Assembly (NCBI GenBank): GCA_013397865.1
Contig: VZTI01001686.1
Coordinates: 1,543,690 to 1,607,689, forward strand
DNA: 64,000 nt
Direction of reading: 5' to 3'
DNA from: Struthidea cinerea
Taxonomy: Eukaryota; Chordata; Aves; Passeriformes; Corcoracidae
Under the pieces are notes generated by a model. It did not search any database. It was not told where the DNA came from and worked only from the letters and a program-made list of their open reading frames with translations. The position numbers and the translations under genes were made by a program. Below are positions 13,901 through 26,136 of this stretch, one piece after another. How positions within the stretch are numbered: position 1 is the stretch's first letter; the number at the start of each line of letters is the position of its first letter.

Positions 13901-16633
13901 GTGTGGGAAACCTGGCACTTGCTGTCAGATGTTTTTGTCTCTTTTCAGAGCAGATCTCAGTTATTTTCTGGAGATGCTCTGGAGGTTTCCCAAATCCTTC
14001 ACTGATCCCCTTGGGCAGTTATGGGAACCAGTGAGCACAGATAATGTGATGGAAAAAATGTGATGAACACAGGTCAGTTCATCGTAAGGGGTTGTTATTT
14101 TCTAGTGTAATCTCCTACAGTTTAATGTGTTGAGTACAATTTTGTGATACAGCTGAGTCAGTGCAGTGGCTTTTTGTCACAAAAAGCTCCTTTATCCTCA
14201 CACCCATGATTTTGCAAAGGAAGGCACTGAGAGACACAGCAATCAGCTCTGGCATTTGTTGTTCTTTTTTTCTGAGTCAATTCAGTTGATTAACTGGTTG
14301 GATTTGTTTTTTGCCTGAAGGAAAAACAGTTTTTTTGCTAAATTAATGTCACAATTTGACTAATAGAGGAGCCTGGTTAGTGCAAGAGCAACAGAGTTCT
14401 GGGAGAAGGCATGGAACATCTGGACAATGAGCAGTTGGGTCATCTCAGCTGTACTGGAAGGTGATAGCACGTGATCAGAAATAAACTTAAAGCCTGTTTG
14501 GTACCATCTTTTTATGTTCTTTTTAAAGAGCTAAACTGTGATTCAGAAGTTCTGCAATCAGAGCAGAACTTCTGAGAAATGGGGGATTTGAACTACTTAC
14601 TGGGGAAGCCTAAAGTAATGTGTGAATGCTAAAGTACATGGGGTTTGTGGGTGGAGGTTGTCGTGAGTTTTTTTATTTGAGGCTGCACATACCAATCAGA
14701 ATCTATTCAGTCATGTGATGCAAAGTAGAAGTTGATCATTCTGGTTTATTTTTTTATTTTTACTGGCAAACTCAACTCCAGAACATTTATGAATCTGGAG
14801 TAAAAGTGATAACTTTGTGCTCTATAATGTGATTGAAGTGTGATTGTCATTTCTCATCTCTAGTGTGAATTAGATATGTAAATGTACAGTCATAATGTTA
14901 ATCACAAGTCAGAATGGGACCAGAGGAATGGGCAAATGCATTTCGGTGAAGCTTTGTAAAAGGATCTATGCGGAAATATTGAGAAGTGATTTACTTCTTG
15001 ATGTATTATGTTGGTGCTTTTGGGTAATAGTACGTGTGCTGGCTGGGCTGGTTTGTTAAGCTGTCAGAAGACTGGCCAAAATGTATAATTTTCTGCTCAG
15101 TTAGCAAGCTGAAGTATCTCATTATGGGCTCAGATGAGCGGCAGTACCAAGGCAGGAAGGAAGGTGAGACCATACATTAATGACTTAATTTCCTTGCACT
15201 GTTCTGATACTGTACTCTTAATGCTTTTCCCTGGGAATTTGGAGGACCTGGAGACAATAGTTTCTGCAATATTTGGAAGCCTCTCCTTAGTGTGTGTTAC
15301 TAAAAAAAAAGTTTTAAACACCGTTTAAGAGATGTTATAGTTCTGCACGATAAGCTATTTGAGGAGTTGCTAAAGGGTATGTGTATCTATACTGGTCCAT
15401 ATATCTGCATACTGACTAAATAATGATATTGTATATTAAAGCTCTTTGTTTCTTGCATGGAGACTGCTTGGAGTATGGACTAGGGTAATGTAAAACCTGA
15501 AATCACAGTGACTGAATAACTGATATGAAAAATGGTTTTCTTTGACCCTCATCTTTTTCGAACTTGCTAATAGCATCATGTGTGCCCAATCTTAAGTTTT
15601 AGTTTTATGGAGAACCTGGATTCTTGGAGTACAGGAAAGGATTTCTAATGAAACTCATAGAAAATACAACAGTTGTAAGAAGCTGTAAGAAAAAATATAT
15701 AACAATAAGCAGCTGTAAATAAATGGAAGTTTTATGGTATTATAATATCGTTACTACATCATTGTGCATATTTTATTTGAAAATAAAAGCATTCCATGAT
15801 TGCATGCGCAAGTGTTAATTAGCTTTCTTCCCTCCATCAGTGCTGAAGTACCATTGTAGCTTCTATACTCTAAAGCAATTAAGCATCCAGTTGTTTAATA
15901 TCTATCAATATCTGCCTGTTTTCATGCATAATAATAAAAATCCTGTAATTATGGTTCAGTTAGTGACTATTAGTTGGTGCTCTCTAAAGGCATCTGCATA
16001 TTCTGTTGTGAATATGTCTTTATCTCTCTTTAACAATTTAATCAATGCTTCTGTGTTATTTTCTCTCCTCTGGCAAGTAGCAGTATTAATCACTAGATTA
16101 AAAAAAAATACTTAATTTTCAATTTGTTTTCAGATACTAGTCTTTTGTTGGGTTTTTTAAAAACAAGTGAAATCAAGTGAAAATATTTCAGCCTTACGGT
16201 TTACATTTATTAGGATAATCTGTGTTAAATGTTACATTCTTTAATTATGTTTTGGAGTAAATTTGCCATATTGATTGTATGTGGATTCTGCTTGATTAGA
16301 ACTTGACAGACAGTTGATTTTTGAAATGTAGCAGATCTAAACAGTATTGTGCTTGGGAAAGAGAATCTGAATTAAGCCATCTTAGATTAAAGAGAGCTGT
16401 CCTATTTTATATTTTAGGGCTTGTATTGGTATTACTTGGTAGTAATTAACTTCCAGTGAAGCAGTTAGTTGCTTCAAAGCAATTAGAGTTCTAAATAAAT
16501 TCATTCAGGCAATATTTGTTTGACTTGGAAAATATATTCAGCAGTTGCCAGTGTGTAACATATAAAAGCAATGAAGTTGTTTACCTTTTCCTTAATGTGA
16601 GCAGTATTAATTACATTATTCCATTTTCTCTAG

Positions 16634-16779
16634 TTAAAGTACCTCGTAATTTTCGCTTGTTGGAAGAACTTGAAGAAGGGCAGAAGGGAGTAGGTGATGG
16701 TACAGTAAGCTGGGGCCTTGAAGATGATGAAGATATGACACTCACCAGATGGACAGGAATGATTATTGGACCACCAAGG
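16634..16779 (+). CDS. UBE2V2: UBE2V2 coding exon 2 (residues 7-55)
   Basis: The exon is 146 nt. It follows a pyrimidine-rich acceptor ending in TCTCTAG and is followed by a GTAAGT donor at 16780. It starts with the last two bases of codon 7 (split Val), then reads [15 protein letters not shown] through TGMIIGPPR. It carries the UBC13-binding N-terminal helix (Phe13) and Ser32 and Thr47. An in-frame ATG lies upstream at 16516, but that stretch runs through the intron and the acceptor, so it is not the real start. Confidence 0.98.
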
Positions 16780-19700
16780 GTAAGTGTGATGAATTAAAAC
16801 ATTTTTGTTAAGTTTTTAGGCAATACAAAATGCAAAAAGATGTCAGTGTTCTATAGTGTAAAGGAATTAGTTAAAATTCATGGCATGAAACTGTAGAAAT
16901 AGTGTATAATTCCTCACTTTCTGGCATGTAAGTGTTTCAGTCTAGCCTCCCCTGTTTCTGCAGCTGTCTGTAAAAGCCAGTTGTGATTTGAGATGTATTT
17001 TACTGAGTTACGAGTATATTCATTCTGCATTTCCACTGTTACTGCACATAAGTGTACACTGATAGTACAATAAACAGGTAACTGTCTTTCCCCATTTTAT
17101 CATATGTGCCTGGTAATTTCAATTTTGTGGTAAACTGGCGATTTATTTGCAACCTCCACAAGTTTTATCAGATAGTCTTTCAGTATAATACTGTTAGAAT
17201 TTCAGTGGAATCATGCCTAAAACAGCTTTTAATTACCTCTAATCCTTCTGACCTTTAAAGTTCTATAGAATGTCATTTAGACTGATACAACCTGCAAGAG
17301 AAGTAATCACCTCTTGTGTGTATCAGCCACATCAGATATGAGTGGTGACATCTTTACTTGAGTTACTGTACACTTTTCTCATAAGTTATGATATGATGCA
17401 AAAGATCAGTGTGTAACTGAGACCTTTAAATGAGGCTATCTGAGTAGCCCTCAGCACATGGCTTTTGCTGCTAGAATGAGAACTATCTTGTATGTCCCTT
17501 TGTGCTGCAGGGCTTATGGAGTGAACAGTACAAGACAGACATCAGAACTCTGCCTCAGTGCAGATAATGTCTTCCAAAGCAGCAGAGTTCCAGAGATAGA
17601 TTTAGTGTAACTCAAGCTTCTTTTGGAAGTCTGTTGCAACTTGCAGTAGGCTGCTTTGAACACCTGAGTGACTTTGCTGAGCTCCTCAGATTTGGGTGCA
17701 GTTGGGAGAGGGCAGGTTTAAAATATAATCATGATGACTGTATGCTTGAGATATTAGTTTCTGTGGAATCAGTGTCTGAGTACACTTTGAAGAAAGTTTG
17801 TAGTCTAATGAGTTGGGATAAAAACTTTAAAATTTGACCTAGCTGTCATAGGGTCTCCCTGGCTCTCCAAAAGCCCACCAGAACTGCCTGATTGATTTCT
17901 GACTGATTTCTTGTTCAGCCTAAGGTAGACTACTACACATCTTTGAAAAGAGATTATGATGTGTATAATACTATACTTATAATACTATTATGTAAGGTCC
18001 CATGTGTTTTAAAAAAAAATAAAAGTACTCAACCCGGCATGGGATACACTTCTAGTCCTGGTCAATTTGTAGTTCTGTAATTTTATTTCCTTTATGATAA
18101 AGAGTGCGTGCAAATAATATATCGTGTGCCATTTCAGGGACATGCAGTCTTGCAGATAGAATGACTTGCAGTATGTAGTGACTGTAGTAAGTGGAAGCCA
18201 CCAGCTCCCAAGCCAGTGGCAGCACCTTGAGAAGAATTGCGTATCTAATTTCAGGGTCTGTAGAAGATGAGTGTTTTATGGAATTGGCTGAGTTATGTAC
18301 GTGGTGCGGTTAGGCAAAACATGGAGGAAGTTGCCAATACTGTCGATGAAGTTCTTCCCATATGTGGCTTCTTTAGAGCTGTGCAAAAAATTGCTTATCA
18401 GGTTTTTTTTTTTTTTTGCTTCATTAGAAAGGTGACCCAACAGAGAGAGATGAGGGTTAGATTTGTTTTGGATTAAAGGAAACATTTTTCTGACTTCCAG
18501 AAAGTGGGATTTTAGTTTTTTTCGGGAAGCTGGCCAGGAATGCTTGGCTCGCAGTAAAACAATGACTTGATAAACTGAGCAAAATTGAGAAGCCGCCTGG
18601 ACAGAAATAAGGGAATGAGAATGAGTGCTCTTCTTGGGATTTTCCAGAGTTGTGAGCAGAGTTATATACATTTTGGCCTATTTTCACTTATAATTGACAG
18701 CATCCTTCTCTGGGGAAGTAAATTGTTTTGGCTGAATGAATCATGAGAATTTTTGTTACTGTGTTTTCTTGCTGTGATACCAGCTATGTTACCTGTAGCA
18801 GGACAAGATGACTTTTGTCTGGCCTTTAGCTTTCTCAAAGTATACTTGCGCTTAGAATTATCTGTTCCATGGTCACTTTGGAATGACATCTGCAAATTAG
18901 CAGTCACTTTACTGTCCAAGCTCATAAATCTTCCAGTAAACCAAGTAATTCTCAGCTGCAGAAATTTCAGGTATTTTCTGTAGTGCTGACTACTTCCAGA
19001 ATATATTTCTTTTGCAAGTCCTATTTTTATTTTGTTTTTGGTTGTATCTTAACTGTTGCATTATTGGCTTCTTCGTCTTTCTCCATTTCAATTTTTTTAC
19101 AGTGTTAGGTATTTCATTATAGGGGAAGGTGGTAATTTTCCTAAAGCTAATTGATTTCTCTTAGTCCTGTACTGTGCCACTGTTGTTTTGGGGATGCAAG
19201 TGGACATAAAGGGTGAGAGCAAATGTGAATTAAAAAAAGAATTGTGTTCAAGCTTGTGTATGGCATAGTCAATAAGTAGTGTCATTTATGCATAATCATG
19301 AAGTGATCAATATAACCAAAACAGTGGAAATTGGTCAGTAATCCAAGACCTTCAGTTGGTACACAATATTAACAAATTTATGTTTATTTCATATTTCTTA
19401 GTCATTATTCCTCTTGCCTTTGCTCTGCTTTTGAAAGATTTATTAAGATTTAGCTTTCAGTGAAATGCATTAGTCTGTCTTTTTGCTTTCTAGACAAACT
19501 ATGAAAACAGAATATACAGTCTGAAAGTAGAGTGTGGACCTAAATATCCAGAAGCACCTCCTACAGTTAGATTTGTAACTAAAATTAATATGAATGGAAT
19601 AAATAATTCCAATGGAATGGTAAGTTGAAATGGTAAGATCAACCATGTTGTTAATTTATACTAAAAAATATTTCTGTGAAAATCAGGTGAGGAATATGCA

Positions 19701-22700
19701 TGTTGGACAGAGCTTTTGCATTTAATTTTTATAACATAAATACAGATTTAAATTGAGTTTTGGTGGCCTACTGCTTCAATCTTTGTGGCTTTTTTCAGCT
19801 TATCAATGAGACCAGCATTATTTATAATACTGAGACAGTTGTTTCTTTTAAATGAAGATGAAGGTTATAGTTTTGAACAGGAAAACAACAAGTGTTTAAG
19901 CTGTGTGTAGGTATTTCCCTCATAATACTCTTATAAAAGGGGATTAGTTTCATATTGTAGCAGGAACATTCTGAACTCTTTCTGATGTTTCCATTAATTA
20001 AAAATGAAGGTTATTTCTGATGAGACTCGCTCTGGATGTATTAATTCACCTGTAATGAACTGGTGCATTTATACTCTTGTTTCCTTTATACTGGATTTAT
20101 TCAAATTCAAGGTGATTCTGAGCTTTGGTCTTAATAGATACAGATATGGATGGTAATCACTTTCATTTCAAAGATCAATTTGCAGTAAGTTGCTTTCACT
20201 GATCCTGCAGTTAGGGTGGGATGAGTTCACAGATGCAAACCATGGCAGCAGCTCCGGCAAGTTTGTTACTCTGTTATTCACTGGGTACTTAAATAGTGTG
20301 AGCAAGCGAGGTGCCGGGTTGCTCAATGAGAGGAGGCGTGAGCTGTCTTGCATTTACAGGGGTATATGCATGTATCAGCAGGGAACACAATCACATTTGT
20401 CTGTACATTGGTCTTCAGTGAATGCAGAGTAATTGGGTTAGGGTAATATCTAAAGGTGCATCAGCATCTTTGGATTTTAAATAATTTGTAAGATTTAAAA
20501 GAAAGATGGGCTTGCATTTCTGTAATTACCAGCACTGAAATGTGAAGATCAAGTGTCTCAATGACAGTAGCAGGGGGAAAGGTTCTCAGGGGTCCTTTTG
20601 AGCTATTGTAGGTTGTAAAGTAGTGTTCGGGTTGGTCATCCAAAGCCAGTGCACTAATGCTTCAGAAATAATCTAAAATTACTCTGGAAATACTTTTATG
20701 TAGCTAACAATGTTACTCTACCTGAAGATCCTGTTAAAATTGCTATCTGCAAATTGGCTCATGCCCTTAATCACAATTGTGGCTTGTTGACTAAAGGTGT
20801 GTGTTTATTGAGAAGGTGTGAGAAGCAAAAGCTGCTTATGGTATGTTTGGAAGATGATTTTCATACTTCTTCCTAGTACCGTAGGAATCTGTATTATTGT
20901 GATTCATGGAAGAAGTATGCTCTCATGGCTCCATCTCTGCATAACTCAAGGTATAGGTGTTGGTTTTCAGAAGCAGGACCTCGGACTAGCAGAGCCTGAA
21001 GGCTCATGTTTACTGAAGCCAGTCAGCTTGAGCGTTTGTTTGGAAAAGTCTAGACTCCCTCAGCTTGCTGAGGAACCAGGTGACTGCTGTGACGGGAAAT
21101 CTGCCTGGTCATTTTAAAAGCACCGTTCAAATTGAGTCATTGCTACAGGAAAAATTGATTTTAATAAGTTAATAACCTTATGTAAAACCGTCCTTACTAT
21201 TTCCCCCAAAAAGATAAACTTGTGTATCTTATGAAGGATTTGCTATGCAAATGCATAACTTCTTCTTTAATGGATTTAAACAGGACTAAATAGTATTTTT
21301 AATGAAAAGAATTTTCATGAGTAATGTATTTAAAACACATTTATTGTGTAATTTTTAATGTGCCCATTTTCACAGTGTCTTGCATTTTATCTTACTTTGT
21401 GCTTATTAGAGAAACTGTGAGATAAACAGTGGGGGCATGTTCAGCATCCTGGAGCAGTTAATATTGCTGCTTCCTGATAGTTCCTTCATGTTTCTTCCAG
21501 GCTGTTCTCCCACTTTCTGGTCATCTTTCATTTAATAGATCATAAGTGGTTGGCTGCATTCTTTGAATTAATGGCAGGGTTTCATCTGCAGACATCCTCT
21601 ACTCTCTGTGCTTCTGCAGGCACCCTGGTTTTTGACATGTGGCCAGCTTTTGGTCACGTTGCTTATAGATGTCAGGAAGAAGTTGGTGACTTGCCGAAAA
21701 GAGACCTGAGACAAACAGCAGCTGAAATTGTGTATCTTAGCAGGTTATACTCAAAACATTTGTAATGTTGTTAAGGTAGTCTTTGCAGGAGATGTGTGCC
21801 AGTTAACATCTGCGGAAAGGTAGGGCCCACACTGGGAGTTCTAGAGGGTGATAATTTCTGTTGAATTAGAGTGTGAGTGGTGGAGGGGAAAGATGGATAA
21901 GTGCATTTGCTAGGGATCTAAGGAAACTAGTCTCATACTGCCCTTTGGGCAGTGGTTCTCAACTTTCTTGACTTAAAAATCCCTTTACACTTCTTGTGAA
22001 AAATGCACGTGTGTAATGAATTTATCAGTACTGAGAGGTACAACTTTATTGACTTTTTGTTTGATTATTCTGTGAGAGAGGAGTTTGTAGGTAACTTTTC
22101 TGCCAGCAGCGCATCTTCAGGAATCACTGTTTGATAAATTTAGTGCAGGAAAGGAGAGAACTAGTTCAGGAATGTTTTATTTCAGAAGACTTAGGTGCTC
22201 TGAGGCACCCTGTTAAATTGTCTTCTTATCTACAAGTTAGTTTTTTGTGAGTTTGTTCTTTTTAATTTATCTATGGAGCTGCTGTATTTGTATGTAGAAT
22301 TAGATTACTAAGGTCAGAAAAACTAGTCCAAGTACTTGTGTAGAGCTGGACAAAAAGCCTTCATGTGCTAATGGCATCACTGTTCTAAAACTGTAAATTA
22401 TCATTCCTAATGCTACAGGGTTTTTTCTCTTGGAGACTTATGTATCCCATATTGATAAAACCCGGGTTGCATTCTGATGTGCCATTTGTTTTCCCATTGT
22501 CATTTAAGGTTGTCTGATTTTTGCGTCTGTGATAGTGCTCCTCAGCAGTCTATCTTGCAAGGATTTGCAATCACTTCTGTTCATTTAGATACCATTTACA
22601 GCTGGAAATACTTGTTTCCTTTAAACCACTTGGGAGTCTCAGCTGTAAATCTATAAGCTACTGTCCAGTTACTGCTTTGAGTATGTTTGCTGTAGACATT

Positions 22701-25429
22701 TGCTACTTGTTGAAGTTACTTGGAACATTATAAACACTGAATACTTTGCATCACTGTGTAAAATAATTTGTTTTTATTTTCAACTGTTTAGAAAAAAATG
22801 ATGCATTATATATATTGCTTCTCCTGCTATTGTTCAAGGTTCCACAGTGGTGTACCCCCCCAATAAAATAGTCTAAATAAAATAGTCTTCAGATTGCAGT
22901 TTACAGCTTTATTAGCTTTTATGTGACCTTGAAAGTCTCCCTCTGTATTCCAGAGTGCGCATTTGAATATTACCTAATGCTTTTGTGTGATTTGAACATA
23001 GTTTGTGTCACTCTCTTAAATGTCTTTAACCGTCTTATCATTGTTCTTCGTAAAGTGAGTTTGTTATGCACTAACTTGGAAATCAATTCTGCAACATAGA
23101 CAACAGAACCTGAGCCAAAATCTTTACTGCTGCAAGATGTTATGAAAGAAGTTGGTGACTTGCAGAAAAGAGACTTGAGATAAACAAGCAACAAAAATGT
23201 CACGTTGCAGCAGTCTTTAGTCAGAAAACATTCATAGCAATGTTAAAGCAGAGTTTACAGTCTGTGAGTTTTTTGTTGCAAATTCCCAGCAAAAAAGAAA
23301 ACCAGGAGGAGCTTACTCTTAAGTGTTCAGCTCTCATGTTCCAGTCTTTGTAGAACTTCATTATTTGAACAGCAGTGGTGACTGGCTGCTGTGTGCTGTA
23401 GTTGAGGCAAACATCCATACCTGAGAGAGCTGACAAAGGCAAAATTGAGGAGGAGCAAGGAGAAGGAAGATGGTGTGAAAGGAGAATTTCCAGACTGAAG
23501 TTAGATGTTTGTTTCTGTAGTCCCAGAGCAACTTCCTATCCAGCCATTTTGCCTCCTATTTACCACGTTAACCCAAATACCCCATTAAAAAAGTAGTAAT
23601 AGTACAGGAATGACAGTGATGATTTCACCAGTGCTAATTTTCAAAACCTTTCTGTATTAGCTCATACACTCGTCTATTTTAAACTGGCATGATGTTGCTG
23701 CATAATAGAGCTTTTCTTTTGATGCTGTTTTACTTTTTTTTGAATGTTTGCAATAATTATTAAGTAATCTGAGTGCCTTTTGTCGTGTAACTTGATGATA
23801 CACTGTCGCTGGCAACTCTACTGACTTTAAGGGGTTCCCGACTCTGAGAAGAATGTTGTGTGAAAAGAAATGCTTATAGTGCTGAGCTGTGAATAAGGTC
23901 AAGGATCCTGCTTAGGGACTTCTTTGCAAAGTGTTATTTTAAACTGGGTGCGTTCTGTCAGTTCAGTTCAGAAAATATTTCCCTGTACGTGGTTTACCTG
24001 AGCTGATAGGCAGTAGCACTGTTAAAGGAACAAGAGAGAGAGCAGAAGTTTCTTGGGATAGTATTGCTGCCCAAGCCAGCACGTTGTTAAACCTTGGCCT
24101 CAGTTTTCTCCTGCAAAAAGGTTTTAGTCTCATCTGGTGTTCTGAAAATAGACAGCCTCACTTCAAATAATCTAGAAATAAGACATCTGTGTTAACATTC
24201 TTATTTCTGATTCCAGGTTTTTTTTTTCTTTCAGCTTGCCCTAATTAAGATGGGATAAGAAACTTCTTGATGTTTTATGCTGCCTAAATCATAAAACAGT
24301 GCTTTCCAGCACTCTTGTAGCCATGTGGGCTGCCCGTGCTACTCTATCAAAGGAATCCAGTAGCATACAATAGCCCTGTTCCTGCCCCAGGGCCTGCTTT
24401 GCAGTCACAGCTGTAGGCCCCTCTATGCTCTTAAGTTCCTTCATGCAGGGGCTGGGACTTAACCTGCTGCCAAAACAATTCCCGGGATGACTTTCAATTG
24501 CTGACTATCCTATGGAAACCTCCCTGTTATAATACAATTGTGTAAATTGTCCCACAGGTTTTATAAACGCATAGGAGAAGTCCCATGTCCTTTCCTTTCA
24601 GTTCATATTCCAGTTGGTAAGTGATGTACAGTAATCTTCATGGGCCATAAGATGACTTACTGTGAGAAGGATGCAAGGAACTAAGAAATGTCCAAGCATT
24701 ACAAATCAGTTATTTCAGTATTTCAAGACATTTCTTAGTACATATAGTGGCTCTAGATGTATCGGAAGCACCATGGATGTGAAAGAAATCACTAACAATA
24801 CTTGTAGCAAAGAAATAATATGGGAAATGTTCCTTTAGAAAGGTATTCTTCGGACTCCTGTGTGGCAGGTTCTTTTAAAGAACTGAGGAACACCTAGGTG
24901 CGGATATTAGCATAGTGAAGGTTTCTTGTTTCTTTTTTTGGGGTAATTTGAAAAAAACTATAAATTTTGCGAGATAGCAGCTCCAGTTTTGCAGTGAACA
25001 GTTTGCTGATGTCCTCCTCCCCTCCTCCTTTCCTTTCCACTAATATAAGTAGCAGCACAGATGGAAGGGTCCACCTGCATGGATTTTATTGCGGAATCTT
25101 TATCTGTGTGTAAGTATGTGTTTGTTTTCCGTAAAATATTTTAGGAACACAGAGACTTTATGCCACAGAGAAGGTGTCAGGGAATGCTTAGCCTGTTTCT
25201 CAGAGCAATTAGGTCGATAACAGTTATTTATGTAGAGGTTTTGTGTTCCATCATAAATTAGATTTCTCTCTTCTTTTTCCAGGTGGATGCACGGAGCATA
25301 CCAGTGTTAGCAAAATGGCAAAATTCATATAGCATTAAAGTTGTACTTCAAGAGCTAAGACGTCTAATGATGTCCAAAGAAAATATGAAGCTTCCACAAC
25401 CTCCAGAGGGACAAACTTACAATAATTAA
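16634..25429 (+). CDS. UBE2V2: UBE2V2 (MMS2), ubiquitin E2 variant 2; exons 2-4, N-terminus outside the window
   Basis: Joining 16634-16779, 19494-19619 and 25283-25429 gives an open frame for residues 7-145, ending in TAA at 25427-25429. The family length is 145 residues, so only the first exon (about six codons) is missing. The product is a catalytically inactive E2 variant. In established work it pairs with UBE2N (UBC13) to make Lys63-linked ubiquitin chains for post-replication DNA repair. Visible support: the UBC fold without an active-site Cys (the only Cys seen is residue 69, in ECGPKYP), Phe13, which inserts into UBC13, and Ser32, Thr47 and Ile62 at the known acceptor-ubiquitin surface. 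UBE2V2 is preferred to UBE2V1 because of [31 protein letters not shown] and the GQTYNN end. From memory, human has Ser where this copy has Thr79 and Asn95. Not a processed copy: introns are present and the frame is intact. Confidence 0.98.
16780..19493 (+). other. UBE2V2: UBE2V2 intron 2
   Basis: This 2,714-bp intron runs from a GTAAGT donor to a CTTTCTAG acceptor. It is AT-rich, with a T-run at 18403-18418. I recognise no transposon or RNA gene. The frames at 18276-18671 and 18457-18687 (minus) are low-complexity and show no known domain. Confidence 0.9.
19494..19619 (+). CDS. UBE2V2: UBE2V2 coding exon 3 (residues 56-97)
   Basis: The exon is 126 nt, exactly 42 codons, in phase 0 at both ends. 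The acceptor is TGCTTTCTAG and the donor is GTAAGT at 19620. It encodes [20 protein letters not shown] onward to NSNGM. This is the core beta-sheet of the UBC fold, and the segment where a canonical E2 would carry HPN and then its catalytic Cys does not have them. Ile62 is present. Confidence 0.98.
21668..21778 (+). repeat. unclassified interspersed repeat, copy A (UBE2V2 intron 3)
   Basis: It shares AAGTTGGTGACTTGC and GAAAAGAGAC, then TGAGA-AAACA, followed by AAAACATT and AATGTT blocks in the same order and spacing, with the segment at about 23134-23247. Divergence is moderate, with small indels. I do not recognise the family. Confidence 0.6.
21950..22129. mobile_element. possible hAT-Charlie (MER5-like) non-autonomous DNA transposon relic
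   Basis: It begins CAGTGGTTCTCAACTTT, the known terminal repeat style of MER5/Charlie elements, and ends about 180 bp later with GGAATCACTG, an imperfect inverted match of the start. An internal GAAAAATGCAC also matches my memory of the MER5A consensus, as does the size (about 190 bp). No transposase is encoded. Similarity is judged by eye, so the family name is tentative. Confidence 0.4.
23134..23247 (+). repeat. unclassified interspersed repeat, copy B (UBE2V2 intron 3)
   Basis: The counterpart of the segment at 21668-21778, about 1.46 kb downstream and in the same orientation. The shared part starts near AGATGTTATGAAAGAAG and continues past TTAGTCAGAAAACATTC. It could be a second insertion of the same old element or a local duplication. 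Confidence 0.6.
25283..25429 (+). CDS. UBE2V2: UBE2V2 terminal coding exon (residues 98-145 and stop)
   Basis: The acceptor is CTTCTTTTTCCAG. The 147 nt encode [20 protein letters not shown] to the C-terminal PPEGQTYNN and a TAA stop. The ending TYNN separates it from UBE2V1, which ends CYSN. The reading frame is intact and continues directly into the 3' UTR. Confidence 0.98.
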
Positions 25430-26130
25430 TTTTAGCTGATTCTCAAACTTCTGTCTTAAAACAACAACCTTCTACTCATGTTAATGTCTTGATTAAATCT
25501 CACAATGCAAACACCCACACATTAAAGAATTTCAGCTGGTATACATGACCTGGACATTTGTAAGAATATATATAATATATGTATGCCCAATATGTTTTCA
25601 GGCACTATGGGAGAAAAAGGCAGCACAATTATTTTTTTTTCTCTTATTGAGGCACTGTCATTTAAGCATAAGCCTGAAATAGCCTATAATTGGAATTCAG
25701 GTTTTACAAGATGAAAGCATGACAGAAAGTGTCAGATTGCTGTGGAATAATATATGTTACTGAAAATAATTTCTGGAGAAGGCAAAATATAAATGGCATG
25801 CTTTATCCATCTTGCTTAGTAAAAGAGCTGCAGTTAAATTTGTTTTAAGGTAGCAGGTACAGTGAATACCGTTGCTCATCTTGTTTAATTTTGCAAGGGT
25901 GTGGGTGCCGACTACTAGTAGTGTCACAAAGTATGTTCAGGATTGTTTTGATACCTGTATTTATAAAATGGGGGGATTAATTTCTGTTAAGCAGCTCCTG
26001 TGTTACATGTATCGGACATGGCAAATATTTGTTTACAGTCTTTGTTCTAATAAACCATGCATTTAAGTTTTAGTGAAACAAAGGAAATGTATGGATATGT
26101 GATTGAGATTAAAGTTAGTCTTAAAATGTA

Positions 26131-26136
26131 AATAAA
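26131..26136 (+). terminator. UBE2V2: poly(A) signal AATAAA, proximal candidate
   Basis: A canonical hexamer about 700 bases after the stop codon, followed by a GT-rich stretch (GTGTCTG) near 26147. It overlaps a TGTAAATA Pumilio-type site at 26127-26134. Another AATAAA lies at 26049-26054. Usage is inferred. Confidence 0.5.

Larger units (their letters stand above)
1..16633 (+). other. UBE2V2: UBE2V2 intron 1, 3' part
   Basis: This is the sequence upstream of coding exon 2. I found no match for the expected first coding exon (about six codons, MAVSTG-like, then a GT donor), so at least 16.6 kb of intron 1 lies here. The first 450 bases are GC-rich with several CpGs, as expected near a promoter island, so exon 1 is probably close to the left edge; that is inference. 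The rest is AT-rich. Apart from a CR1 piece at 83-270, a (GTT)n run near 3783-3800, a G/T-rich stretch near 13725-13805 and the long T tract at 10.9 kb, I see no interpretable elements. Open frames here are short and unlike any known protein. Confidence 0.85.
19620..25282 (+). other. UBE2V2: UBE2V2 intron 3
   Basis: This 5,663-bp intron runs from a GTAAGT donor to a CTTTTTCCAG acceptor. It contains a hAT-like element near 21950-22129 and two related repeat segments near 21668-21778 and 23134-23247, listed separately. The remainder holds nothing I can name. Confidence 0.9.

Noticed and set aside
16516..16797. A 93-codon frame with its own ATG covering UBE2V2 exon 2
   Set aside because: The first part lies in intron 1 and crosses a good acceptor, and its end runs past a GTAAGT donor. 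Only residues from KVPRNF to GPPR are real protein.
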